Source: Anaerolineales bacterium
Lineage (GTDB): Bacteria; Chloroflexota; Anaerolineae; Anaerolineales; UBA11579
Direction: 5' to 3'
NCBI GenBank assembly: GCA_016932165.1
Contig: JAFGDK010000016.1
Span: forward strand, 1 to 41,108
DNA length: 41,108 nucleotides
Positions 8,077-16,109 of the stretch are shown in pieces. Each line of letters starts with the position of its first letter. Position 1 is the stretch's first letter. The translations under genes and the position numbers were made by a program. The notes below the pieces were generated by a model, which made no database searches, had not been told where the DNA came from, and saw only the letters and a list, made by a program, of their open reading frames with translations.

Positions 8077-10025
8077 AAGGGCTCCTTTTCATCATTGGGC
8101 GGAGCGACAGGTGTGATCGTGATTTGGCGGGTTTTATTGGGATTGGTACTGGTGAAGCGGTAGCCAATGTGGCCGATATGGATCAGGTCTCCATGCTGAA
8201 GTGGAGAACCAACGGTGTTAATAGCAGTATAGTTGATGTACGTCCCCGAAACTGAATCGCCGTCGGCAAGGAAGAAATTGCCATCCTGGTCTATCCACAG
8301 GCGGGCATGCAGCGGTTCAATCGCCGGATCTTCTAAGGCCAGCACCGCCTGGCGGGCATCCGAGCCGAAGGTCAGTTCCCTGACTGTGATCGGGATCATC
8401 GTTTTGGTGTCCGGTTCACCATCCTCCGCAACCCTCACCAGGTACCCGTAGGGATCACTGCTGGGGCGGGTGCGGCCCGGCCATTGGATCCGGGCAGCAG
8501 TTGGTAACCGGTGGGTAAGACGGTCTAACACCCGGCCCTGTTCGGGGTCGGGCGCTGCTTTCTTCCTTTCCCTTACCGGGGAAGTCACCGGGTCTGAGGC
8601 TGCCTTGCGAGTTTGGCGTCGCTCACCCAATCTTCGGGGACGCAGACGCCCTGCCAGCACCAGAACCAGGAAAAGTACCGCCCCGGATAAGCCAACCACA
8701 CTGGCGACGATCAGATATACATTCCGGCTGAGAGAGGAAAAGAAACCACCTTCCGGTTGAAGGATCACAATCTCAATCGGCAGGGCCATACTGCTGCCGG
8801 TCATGCCCAATTCATCAACCACTTCCAGCCGGGCTTCGATCATCCCGCTTTCCACAAAGGGGGCCAGATCAAGGTCAATTTTGTCAAAGGGCGGTTCGGT
8901 CAGCTGAACAGCCGGGGTCTCATTGATCAACAGCGTTACCTGGCTGATCTGGCGGGGGATGCTGTCCGGGAATTCGGCGCCAATATCCAAACTGAGTACA
9001 GTCGGGGTCAGGTTTTCCGGTTCGGCTTTGGCCTCTGGCGGATAGGAGCGGATGATCTGGGCCGGCGGGGCGATAAAGACCGGCACCGGTGCGCTCAGGT
9101 TGGCATCAAACGAGATCGTGTTGCTCAGCAGTTCACCGCTGTCTGTGTTAACCATCACTGTGATGGAATGAGTCCCAGGGGTATTGATCTGGGAGCGGTA
9201 TTCAAGCATGTACGCCCGGCGGGAGGATTCCATCATCAGGTTCAGGTCTGGCAGCGGCTCTTCGCTGGAGAAGGCAAAATATTGCCCGCCGGTCTCAAAT
9301 GCAGCGGCCTGCAGGCGGATGGCGTCATTGCTCTGGAAGAGGTTGGGGGAACTGATGTAGCCGATATGCAGCCGCACACCAGACTGGGCTGCCCGGTCTA
9401 TCTGGCTTTGCAGCGCATCCTGCTGCTCATCGGGGATTCCCTGCGTCAGGAAGAGCACTGCCCGACCGGCGCCTTCCTGCGGAAGCGGGTCTGAGGCGTT
9501 GTCTATCGCCGCTGAGAGGATCTCTAACTGGCTGGTGGCCAATCTGAAATCAGGGACGTAGCTCTGCAGCCCCTCCGTCCACACCTGTGGATCAGCCTCG
9601 TGGCTGACCACCACCCCTTCGGGCACCAGCAGGCTGAGGGAATCCACACCAGTCTCGAGCTGGGTAGTCGACCAAGCCAGCAGCCATTCAGCTAGCAGCT
9701 GGAAGCGCGGCTGCGCCTCCAGGTTGCGGATGCCGAAGTTTTCGCCGCCAGCATAGGCCACCACGATCTGGGCACCGGGCCGCACCTCGGTGATCACCGC
9801 CGAAAGGGGCTGCTCGTCCTCAAATACCGTCGCCGCTCCTCCTGGCAGCCCAGAGACAAAAAAACCCTGCGGGCCGCGCACGTCAATATAGGTGCTCACC
9901 TTGGGGAATTCTGAGATATTCAGGGCACCCAGACGGACAGGCATCTCTGCCTGGGCAAAAGCGGGAGTAGTGAGCAACAGCACAAGCAAAAACAGCGCCA
10001 TCAGCCATTTCAGTCTGGTAAACAC
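8073..10025 (-). CDS. Membrane protein: extracellular VWA-like domain, TM helix, cytoplasmic FHA domain
   Basis: A 650-residue protein. Residues 1-26 are a signal peptide (hydrophobic core MALFLLVLLLTTP, likely cleavage after AFA). Residues 85-275 resemble a von Willebrand A fold (strands IVVAYAGG and AVLFLTQGIPDE) but the DxSxS metal site is absent. An Ig-like/linker region follows to about 425, one transmembrane helix at 436-459, a basic-proline linker, and an FHA domain at about 545-625 with the hallmarks FGSD, PLHARL and GTYIN. Topology places VWA outside and FHA inside. It overlaps the PP2C gene by four bases (ATGA), so the products are likely made together. Probably a receptor or scaffold linking an extracellular event to phosphothreonine signalling; ligand unknown. 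Confidence 0.88.
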   Translation of the reverse strand: MFTRLKWLMALFLLVLLLTTPAFAQAEMPVRLGALNISEFPKVSTYIDVRGPQGFFVSGLPGGAATVFEDEQPLSAVITEVRPGAQIVVAYAGGENFGIRNLEAQPRFQLLAEWLLAWSTTQLETGVDSLSLLVPEGVVVSHEADPQVWTEGLQSYVPDFRLATSQLEILSAAIDNASDPLPQEGAGRAVLFLTQGIPDEQQDALQSQIDRAAQSGVRLHIGYISSPNLFQSNDAIRLQAAAFETGGQYFAFSSEEPLPDLNLMMESSRRAYMLEYRSQINTPGTHSITVMVNTDSGELLSNTISFDANLSAPVPVFIAPPAQIIRSYPPEAKAEPENLTPTVLSLDIGAEFPDSIPRQISQVTLLINETPAVQLTEPPFDKIDLDLAPFVESGMIEARLEVVDELGMTGSSMALPIEIVILQPEGGFFSSLSRNVYLIVASVVGLSGAVLFLVLVLAGRLRPRRLGERRQTRKAASDPVTSPVRERKKAAPDPEQGRVLDRLTHRLPTAARIQWPGRTRPSSDPYGYLVRVAEDGEPDTKTMIPITVRELTFGSDARQAVLALEDPAIEPLHARLWIDQDGNFFLADGDSVSGTYINYTAINTVGSPLQHGDLIHIGHIGYRFTSTNPNKTRQITITPVAPPNDEKEPL

Positions 10026-10144
10026 GCAAACATTTTAGCATAATTTGGGACTGAAAAATCCGGCAGTTTGGCCAGGATGCCTCTGCGGGAAATATACCAG
10101 ACTAGCGCTCACGCCGCGGCGAAAATATTTATCCCAGAATCAGA

Positions 10145-10172
10145 CCTGCCGGATCTTTTCAAATCCGGCAGG
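10145..10172. repeat. Perfect 10-bp stem-loop in MFS/VWA-FHA intergenic region
   Basis: CCTGCCGGAT (10145-10154) and ATCCGGCAGG (10163-10172) form a perfect stem with an eight-base loop. Half of it (ATCCGGCAG) occurs again at about 10058. There is no U-run on either side. It may be a transcript end for the minus-strand MFS gene or a dispersed hairpin repeat; I cannot decide. Confidence 0.5.
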
Positions 10173-10195
10173 CACAGTGGAGGAGGAGAAGAACA

Positions 10196-10215
10196 AAATA
10201 CAGCGGTCTGTATTT
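10196..10215 (-). terminator. Candidate terminator of the first MFS gene
   Basis: On the minus strand the stem AAATACAG ... CTGTATTT with a four-base loop starts 12 bases past the MFS stop codon and is followed by TTGTTCTTCTCC, moderately U-rich. Stem is only 8 bp and A/T-weighted, so the call is tentative. Confidence 0.45.
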
Positions 10216-10227
10216 GTTGGTCTCTGG

Positions 10228-11511
10228 TTATTTACCAGGCTCCGGTAAGGGAAGCGCTTCGGTAGTATGCAGGGCGGTCTCATCCTGTTCAGGTTTCTGC
10301 TCCGGCAGTTTGAAGAACTGCCAGGAGGGGACGATCGTCAGCAAGGCGACAAAGGCAGTGATGTAGAACGGGAACCGCGGGGTAATGTGCTCCCACAGAT
10401 AAGCCCCGATGTAGGGCATCGGCAGGGAGATAATCCCAATACTTGAGTGGAAGACCCCGTTGAAGATCCCCAGCATATGATGCGGGACAGCTTTGGAGAT
10501 CAGCGACTGATAAGCCGGGCTGAGCAAGCCAACGCCGATCCCTGAGATCACCCAAGAGAGGATGAATCCGGCATACACACCTGTGTTGAGGAACACGATC
10601 ATGCTGAAGAAGATCAACAGGAAGCCGAGACAGATCGGGAAGCGTTCTCCGTAACGGTCTGAGAACTTGCCAGAGAGGATCGGCGTGAACATCCAAGAGA
10701 TTGAGAAGATCGAACCCAGCAGACCGATCTGCGCCACGGTCAGGCCGCCGATCTGCTCCAGGTAGAGGGGCTGGAGTTCCCCGGAGAGACGGAAAGCAGT
10801 ATCGCGCACCCCGTCGGTTACCAGTAGCCAGGTGAGCAAGCCGCCGCCAACGATCATCCCCCACATCTTCTTGAAGCTGGTCTTGAACGAATCGGTAGAC
10901 AGAGCCTGCTTGGAGGGCTGGTCTTCGGTCGGCTTCATTGTGGTGGCCATCCAGATGCGCAGGCCGGCGGCGATGGTATAGATCACTGCGGAGACGGTCA
11001 GCATTCCTTTGAAGCCCCACCAACCAGCCAGCAGACCGCCCGTAAGCGGACCGACCACACCGGTGATCTGGAAAACGGTATCCGTGATCCCAAAGACCTT
11101 CCCGCGGTTCTCTTCATCAGAGTTCTCGGCAATAAAGGCCCCAAAGCTGGGACCCACCAGGGAGCGCGGGAAGCTGACCGCCATGATGGCAACCATCATC
11201 CACTGCCAAGTGGGGGCCACCGCCAGGGCAAAGAATCCCAGCACGCCGCCAACACTGCCAATTGCAATCGCCTTGAGTCGTCCGATCGAATCGGAGACCC
11301 AGCCGCCAAAAATCTGCAAGACCAGCATGACTACAGAGGAGAGGGTGAAAGCCAGGCCAACATCCTGCACACTGGCACCGATCTCAGTCATATAGATAGG
11401 CAGCAGGATAGGATACATGCTGGCGGCGATGTTCGCCAAAATCATAGCAAACAGAAACCAGCGCAAAAGTGGTGAGAGTAGGGGTTTGTTTTCTTTTGGG
11501 GTTGACTGCAT
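10228..11511 (-). CDS. MFS transporter, paralogue 1
   Basis: A 427-residue major facilitator with 12 predicted membrane segments. The loop 2-3 signature GGWVSDSIGRLK corresponds to MFS motif A, and a longer hydrophilic loop near residue 200 separates the two halves. I chose ATG 11511 because AAGGA lies about nine bases upstream (read on the minus strand); a longer frame upstream overlaps another small ORF and is not needed. It is closely similar throughout to 12573-13859, for example SDSIGRLK(A/S)IAIGS, so the pair is a duplication. Such 12-TM proteins commonly export drugs or metabolites; substrate unknown. Upstream lie a small leader ORF (11546-11695) and a palindromic operator-like site, so it is probably regulated. 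Confidence 0.9.
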   Translation of the reverse strand: MQSTPKENKPLLSPLLRWFLFAMILANIAASMYPILLPIYMTEIGASVQDVGLAFTLSSVVMLVLQIFGGWVSDSIGRLKAIAIGSVGGVLGFFALAVAPTWQWMMVAIMAVSFPRSLVGPSFGAFIAENSDEENRGKVFGITDTVFQITGVVGPLTGGLLAGWWGFKGMLTVSAVIYTIAAGLRIWMATTMKPTEDQPSKQALSTDSFKTSFKKMWGMIVGGGLLTWLLVTDGVRDTAFRLSGELQPLYLEQIGGLTVAQIGLLGSIFSISWMFTPILSGKFSDRYGERFPICLGFLLIFFSMIVFLNTGVYAGFILSWVISGIGVGLLSPAYQSLISKAVPHHMLGIFNGVFHSSIGIISLPMPYIGAYLWEHITPRFPFYITAFVALLTIVPSWQFFKLPEQKPEQDETALHTTEALPLPEPGK

Positions 11512-11545
11512 GGTTTTATTTCCTTGTGCAAATACCCGCCACAAC

Positions 11546-11695
11546 CTAGAAGCGCATCCGGTTGGCCGAGATCGAGATGATCGAATCGTCAAGCTCATCA
11601 CCATCTGAGGAGATAAGAAAGGTCTGGGCAATCCACCGCAGCAGGGCGGAGAGGGGCTTGAGGAGAAAACAAATCTGTTGTAAGCCTGATCTCAT
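11546..11695 (-). CDS. Small 49-residue leader ORF upstream of MFS transporter
   Basis: A short frame starting ATG at 11695 with a very good ribosome binding site (GGAGGT, eight bases upstream). It encodes one hydrophobic or amphipathic helix (LQQICFLLKPLSALLRWIAQ) followed by an acidic stretch (SSDGDELDDS) and a C-terminal NRMRF. The stop at 11546 is 34 bases before the MFS start. It could be a small membrane protein partnering the transporter or a leader peptide controlling it. I do not recognise a family. The strong start signal and position between operator and transporter are the support; codon statistics over 49 codons decide little. Confidence 0.5.
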   Translation of the reverse strand: MRSGLQQICFLLKPLSALLRWIAQTFLISSDGDELDDSIISISANRMRF

Positions 11696-11710
11696 ATTAG
11701 ACCTCCATCT

Positions 11711-11732
11711 ATATTAGATAAATATCTAATAT
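11711..11732. promoter_or_regulatory. Perfect palindrome upstream of MFS operon (operator candidate)
   Basis: ATATTAGATA (11711-11720), AA, TATCTAATAT (11723-11732): a perfect 10-bp inverted repeat about 16 bases upstream of the small ORF start. Size and symmetry fit a dimeric winged-helix repressor (PadR, MarR or ArsR type), none of which is encoded in the adjacent genes. A/T-only composition and lack of a U-run make a terminator unlikely. Confidence 0.6.
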
Positions 11733-11910
11733 AATTTTACACGCTTCTCTTGCTGTTGTCAAGAGCTTCTATCGTTCATCAGCCAATCAGTTTCCTCTTA
11801 AAAATCCAAGCGTGATACCTTCAAATGCACCTTGCTCAAACGGATTCCTTCCTTTTTTGAGAAAATTTGTAGTATAAATATCCGCATTCGCCCTACCATT
11901 GGAGCTAATC

Positions 11911-12576
11911 ATGGTTACACTAGACCGCAAAGTTATTCGAAATACTCTGATACTTGTTTTACTCATCTTGGTCCTTGCAGACCTGATCGGGCCGGTGATC
12001 GGGGTCACTTCTACTTTCAGCCTGGATCGCCCGGGCAGTCTTGGGGTCTGGTTTGAATCCTTGCTGTATATCCTCAGCGCCGGACTGTTAGCCCTTATCG
12101 CAATTGAACACATTCAGCGAAAGGATCCCACCGGCTGGCGCTGGGGGCTGTTTGCGCTATTTATCTTATATCTATCCGCCAATACCAATGCCAGGCTTAA
12201 CTCCAAGATCTTTTTTACGCTCTTCAGGCTCTACAGGAGCAGTTTGATGTACATATTTTTACAGCTTCTATTTATTGTGCTGGTCATCACCCTGATCGTG
12301 ATCTTCTGGCCAGTGCTGAGAGGACTGCCCGCCCAATACCGCCGCATGTTGATCCGCTCTGGCGTTATATTTGGCATGGGGGCAATCCTTGTAGATGCTG
12401 TAAGCAGCTTTTTCTTTCATGGAACAAATACCTGGTTTTATCTCCTCGAAGAGATGCTGGAGTATTCCGGATTTGTCCTCTTTATCGATGCGATCCTTGC
12501 CTACCTTGGCGCAGAGATGGGGACAATCAGATTAAAATTAAGGCAGGACGATCCACCAATGCCAGAAGGCAGCTAG
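11911..12576 (+). CDS. Hypothetical six-helix membrane protein
   Basis: A 221-residue protein with about six hydrophobic helices, starting with VIRNTLILVLLILVLADLIG and ending in a short hydrophilic tail. I chose ATG 11911 because GGAG lies six bases upstream; a TTG at 11899 is less likely. It has no recognisable family motif. Its stop codon overlaps the stop codon of the convergent MFS gene (CTAG, 12573-12576). It sits between two duplicated MFS genes on the other strand, so it may have been inserted during the duplication or be transcribed independently. Function unknown. Confidence 0.75.
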   Translation: MVTLDRKVIRNTLILVLLILVLADLIGPVIGVTSTFSLDRPGSLGVWFESLLYILSAGLLALIAIEHIQRKDPTGWRWGLFALFILYLSANTNARLNSKIFFTLFRLYRSSLMYIFLQLLFIVLVITLIVIFWPVLRGLPAQYRRMLIRSGVIFGMGAILVDAVSSFFFHGTNTWFYLLEEMLEYSGFVLFIDAILAYLGAEMGTIRLKLRQDDPPMPEGS

Positions 12577-13859
12577 TCGCCGCTCTCGACCTCAAAGCTC
12601 AGGGTTTGGTCAAGGGACTCCTGTCTGGCAGATGCTTCTGCTGTTTGTTTGCCAGGAACTTTGAACTTGAACCAGATCGGGATCACAGAGAGGACTGCTA
12701 CCGCAGCGGTGATCTGGAATGGCAGCTGGGGGGTGAAATGATCCCACAGGTAAGCGCCTATAAAGGGCGCTGGCAGCGAAACGAATCCGATGCTGCTGTG
12801 GAACACACCCTGGAAGACACCAAGCATATTCCTCGGCACCACCTTGGAGATCAAGGATTGATACGCCGGGTTGAGCATCCCAACACCCAGACCAAAAGTT
12901 ATCCAAGCAGCCGCAAAACCGGGGAATGAGAGCGTGTTCAAGAAGATGAGGAATGCGGCGAAGATAAACAGGAAGCCAAGCACAATCGGGACGCGTTCTT
13001 CGGTCTTATCCACCAGGCGGCCGGAGATCATCGGGGTAAGCATGGTGGCAACCGCAAAGATAGACCCCAACAGCCCGATCTGCTCAACGCTGAGCCCGCC
13101 GATCTGCTCGAGGTAAAGCGGCTGCAGCTCCCCAGAAAGCCGAAAGGCGATATCGCGCACGCCGTCTGTGAGCAAGATCCAGGTCAGCACACCGCCGCCG
13201 ATCATCAAACCCCACATCCGGCTGATGCTGGTTTTGAAAGAAGAGATTGACAGGTCATTGGATCGGGTTTCGCTGGCCGCTTCATTCATTGAGCGCGCCA
13301 TCCAGATGCGCAAGATTGCGGCGCACCCGTACAAGCCGACAACCGCGAACATCATTGGCTGGAAGCCCAACCTGCCCATCAGCAAGCCCCCTGCGGCCGG
13401 GCCGATCACGCCGGTGATCTGGAAGATCGTGCCTGTGATGCCGTACACGCGCCCGCGGTGCTCCTCGGCAGAATTCTCCGCTATGAAAGCGCCAAAGCTT
13501 GGCCCGACCAGCGCACCCGGGAACATACTGATTGCCAGGGCAGCCAGCATCCACTGCCAGCTTGGGGCCAGCGCAACTGCCAGAAAACCAATTACACCGC
13601 CGATGCTGCCGATGGCAATTGATTTCAGCCGTCCGATCGAGTCGGATACCCAGCCGCCAAAAATCTGCAGCAGCAGGCTGACCAGCGAGGTAGCGGTGAA
13701 CACCAGCCCAACTTGCTGGATACCAGCTCCCAGCTCAGTGAGGTAGATGGGTAGCAGCATCGGATACATGGAGGCGGCAATATTTGCCAGGATCATGGCC
13801 AGCATGAACCAGCGCATGATTGGGGAAATAATTTGCTCTTTCTTTTGTGTTGAATTCAT
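12573..13859 (-). CDS. MFS transporter, paralogue 2
   Basis: A 428-residue, 12-helix major facilitator, close paralogue of 10228-11511: both start with a short polar N-terminus, then 'MRWFMLAMILANIAASMYP' or its near copy, and share motif A GGWVSDSIGRLK and the loop LSGELQPLYLEQIGGL. The start ATG 13859 has AAAGG nearby upstream on the minus strand. Its stop codon overlaps that of the convergent membrane protein by four bases. Unlike paralogue 1, no small ORF or strong palindrome precedes it; the upstream region is simply AT-rich. Probably an exporter; substrate cannot be inferred. Confidence 0.9.
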   Translation of the reverse strand: MNSTQKKEQIISPIMRWFMLAMILANIAASMYPMLLPIYLTELGAGIQQVGLVFTATSLVSLLLQIFGGWVSDSIGRLKSIAIGSIGGVIGFLAVALAPSWQWMLAALAISMFPGALVGPSFGAFIAENSAEEHRGRVYGITGTIFQITGVIGPAAGGLLMGRLGFQPMMFAVVGLYGCAAILRIWMARSMNEAASETRSNDLSISSFKTSISRMWGLMIGGGVLTWILLTDGVRDIAFRLSGELQPLYLEQIGGLSVEQIGLLGSIFAVATMLTPMISGRLVDKTEERVPIVLGFLFIFAAFLIFLNTLSFPGFAAAWITFGLGVGMLNPAYQSLISKVVPRNMLGVFQGVFHSSIGFVSLPAPFIGAYLWDHFTPQLPFQITAAVAVLSVIPIWFKFKVPGKQTAEASARQESLDQTLSFEVESGD

Positions 13860-14154
13860 CTCACTGCCTTTGGGTTTTTAATAAATTTTAAGCATCAGTT
13901 ACGAGAATATTGTAAATATTAACATATAATTTATATTAATTCAATACATTATTAAATATTATTAATTCAGGTTTAATTTTTTCAAGAAGGGCGTGTCTAG
14001 CGCTGATTCCGGTCTGATCAATGATGACTGCCGCCCTCGTTTGCCAATCACCGGTCATAAATCCCTGTTTTCTCATCGTCTCTCGGATTGTTTCGGTGTA
14101 TGATTGGGAAAAGAAGTAAACTTGGGTTTTATCCACCAAACCACAGGTGATCGC
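13860..14154. other. AT-rich divergent intergenic region
   Basis: Lies between divergent MFS (minus) and acyltransferase (plus) genes. The first ~110 bases are very AT-rich and must hold the MFS promoter. From about 13960 a minus-strand frame of 94 codons runs into the acyltransferase start; it has no ribosome binding site and I recognise no family, so I do not call it. No hairpin stands out. Confidence 0.5.
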
Positions 14155-15561
14155 ATGGAAATACAAAATGCCCCTCACTTGCTCAGAAAAATCAGCCCGG
14201 TCGAGCATTTTATGCTGCATTCACCATTCTCAACGGTCAGCCTTGTCATCCGGGTTAGAGGAACGCTAAACGAAGAGAAGCTCCGCGCAGCGGTGCAAAA
14301 GACGCAGCAGCGGCATACCCATCTGCGAACCTGCATCAGTATGCAGGATGGAGATTTCTGGCTGACCACCTCAGATGTTGGGGCGATTCCAATCAAGGTT
14401 TTTTCACGCGAATCAGAAGAGACCTGGGTGACAATCACCCAGGAAGACTGCACGCGACCCTTCTCATTTGATACCCACCCGCCAGTCCGCTTCCTGCTGG
14501 TGCAAGGAGAACCGATTTCGGAGGTGGTGATCCAGTGCCACCATGCCTTCTGTGACGGCCTCTCGCTGGCTTATCTGGGACGCGATCTTCTCGTTCACCT
14601 GGGCTACCCAGACCAACCAGTCGAAATCCTGCCAGACCCGCAACCGCTTGGACAAGAGAACATCCCAAAGGGCGTGCGGGTCAATCCAGTTGTGCGGTTC
14701 TTCATCAACCGGATCAACAACAAGTGGGAGGCGCAAAAAATAACCTTTGACCAGCAGGATTACCTGGCTCTGAATCATGCCTACTGGCAGCAATTCCACC
14801 ACCGGATGGTGCCAGTCGAACTTTCCCTGCCGCAGACAGACACCCTGGCTGCGCGCTGCCGGGAAGAGGGCGTCACAGTCAATACCGCGCTGGTGGCGGC
14901 ATTTGCTGGTGCGCAGAGGCTTGTGCTGAAACAAGTGTCTGGGGCTTGCAAGATCGGGATAGGCGCCAATCTGCGGGAGAGATTGCCCTTGCCAGTTGGC
15001 GAAACGATCGGATTCTATGCTTCGGCGGTCACCACCGATCTCGACTATCGGCTGGATGCAGGGTTTTGGGATAATGCCCGGCAGATCCATCAAAAATTGG
15101 TTCTCCAGTTCACCGATAAGCGTTTGTTTGCCCAAACTGCCCTGTGGAGCGTGCTTGACCCATCAATCTTGCACGCCATCAACTATAAGCGGCTGGGAGG
15201 ATTTGTTTCCCCAGAGTCAGAGGGGTACGGGAAGCTTCACACCTTTAGCCAGCGGGAAGATGTGGTCTCCTCCACCTTACGGCGCAACAAGATGTCCTCG
15301 CTGGATGAACTGATCATGGGGTCCGCGCTCACCAACCTCACCCGGCTGGATTTCCCCACCGCCTATGGCGATCTGAAATTAGACCGGATGATCCTCAAAC
15401 CAGGCGGGGCTTTCCCGCTGGCGACGGTCAACTTGGTGGTGGGCGCGGTCACAGCTGCGGGCAAGCTCAGTCTGCTGGTTGAATATACCGAAGAGCGGAT
15501 AACACCGCGAAACATCGAAATCATTAAAAATCAGGCAGTCACCCATCTGCTCAGCGAATGA
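14155..15561 (+). CDS. Condensation-domain acyltransferase (PapA/NRPS-C superfamily)
   Basis: A 468-residue member of the chloramphenicol-acetyltransferase-like superfamily that includes NRPS condensation domains and Pap acyltransferases. The active-site motif HHAFCDG (HHxxxDG) is at 129-135 and is followed by the usual helix start LSLAYLGRDLL. The second structural motif (DFxWG in the family) appears as RLDFPTAYGD near residue 415. It is a stand-alone domain with no carrier protein, adenylation domain or polyketide synthase beside it, so it more likely esterifies a lipid or glycolipid than makes a peptide. I chose ATG 14155 because AGGTGA precedes it; an in-frame start at 14104 would lengthen it by 17 residues without an RBS. 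Confidence 0.85.
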   Translation: MEIQNAPHLLRKISPVEHFMLHSPFSTVSLVIRVRGTLNEEKLRAAVQKTQQRHTHLRTCISMQDGDFWLTTSDVGAIPIKVFSRESEETWVTITQEDCTRPFSFDTHPPVRFLLVQGEPISEVVIQCHHAFCDGLSLAYLGRDLLVHLGYPDQPVEILPDPQPLGQENIPKGVRVNPVVRFFINRINNKWEAQKITFDQQDYLALNHAYWQQFHHRMVPVELSLPQTDTLAARCREEGVTVNTALVAAFAGAQRLVLKQVSGACKIGIGANLRERLPLPVGETIGFYASAVTTDLDYRLDAGFWDNARQIHQKLVLQFTDKRLFAQTALWSVLDPSILHAINYKRLGGFVSPESEGYGKLHTFSQREDVVSSTLRRNKMSSLDELIMGSALTNLTRLDFPTAYGDLKLDRMILKPGGAFPLATVNLVVGAVTAAGKLSLLVEYTEERITPRNIEIIKNQAVTHLLSE

Positions 15562-15739
15562 GCTTCGCGCCATGAGCGCGACTGACCCCTGACTGGGCGT
15601 GATACCTAAATCTGTTCGGCAATTGTGGTAGAAAAAAAAATAACCAGATTAACCTAGCATCCGGCGAGAGCTGTTTTGCCGGCTGATCAAATCATTTATT
15701 TGTAAATCAATCCTGGCTGCCAGTTTTCATCGGGTGCCA

Positions 15740-15768
15740 TTGGACAAATAACTGTCTTTGTGTTAATT
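15740..15768 (+). promoter_or_regulatory. Possible promoter of the TauE/SafE operon
   Basis: TTGGAC (15740-15745), 17 bases, then TTAATT (15763-15768), 41 bases before the first gene of the operon. Four or five matches to each hexamer consensus. The 15562-15809 gap otherwise holds only a weak CGCGC/GCGCG inverted repeat just after the acyltransferase stop. Confidence 0.35.
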
Positions 15769-15809
15769 TAATTGCATACGCCACCATGAATACCCATTAG
15801 GATCTTTCG

Positions 15810-16100
15810 ATGCCAGATAAGACCGAAAAAGACCAGACACAGGTTCCCTTTGGAGAACTGCTGCGCAACTTTGTAATTGAATTGATCGTGTATGGCATAT
15901 TAATCGCAATCTATTTCTATGTTGCCCTCCGATTTCTAGCCAACCCGCTGGCGGCCTTGTTTGGGAACAATCTGGCTGCCTACGCGGTGATCAGCCTGGG
16001 GTTGATCGTGGTGCAAGCGGTTTTCCTTGAATTTGTCACCTCACTCTTATTCGACTATTTGGGTCTCCACCGGCTGTCTTCAAGGCCGGGGAAACATTAG
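15810..16100 (+). CDS. Small two-helix membrane protein
   Basis: A 96-residue protein with a charged N-terminus (MPDKTEKDQTQ), two or three hydrophobic stretches (ELIVYGILIAIYFYVALRFL and 'AAYAVISLGLIVVQAVFLEF') and a basic C-terminus. I recognise no family. It ends nine bases before the TauE/SafE gene on the same strand, so it is the first gene of that operon and is probably an accessory subunit or a co-regulated membrane protein. The start ATG has a GGATC-type weak ribosome site. Confidence 0.75.
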   Translation: MPDKTEKDQTQVPFGELLRNFVIELIVYGILIAIYFYVALRFLANPLAALFGNNLAAYAVISLGLIVVQAVFLEFVTSLLFDYLGLHRLSSRPGKH

Positions 16101-16109
16101 GAGCCGCGG

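Noticed and set aside
8757-9494. 245-residue plus-strand frame
   Set aside because: Shadow of the VWA-FHA gene; no motif and no RBS.
11512-11631. 40-residue extension of MFS paralogue 1
   Set aside because: Overlaps the small ORF, has no start signal, and adds non-membrane, arginine-rich residues absent in paralogue 2.
13936-14220. 94-residue minus-strand frame antisense to the start of the acyltransferase
   Set aside because: Reads smoothly in its C-terminal part but has no start signal or family match and overlaps a supported gene; possibly a remnant, not provable.
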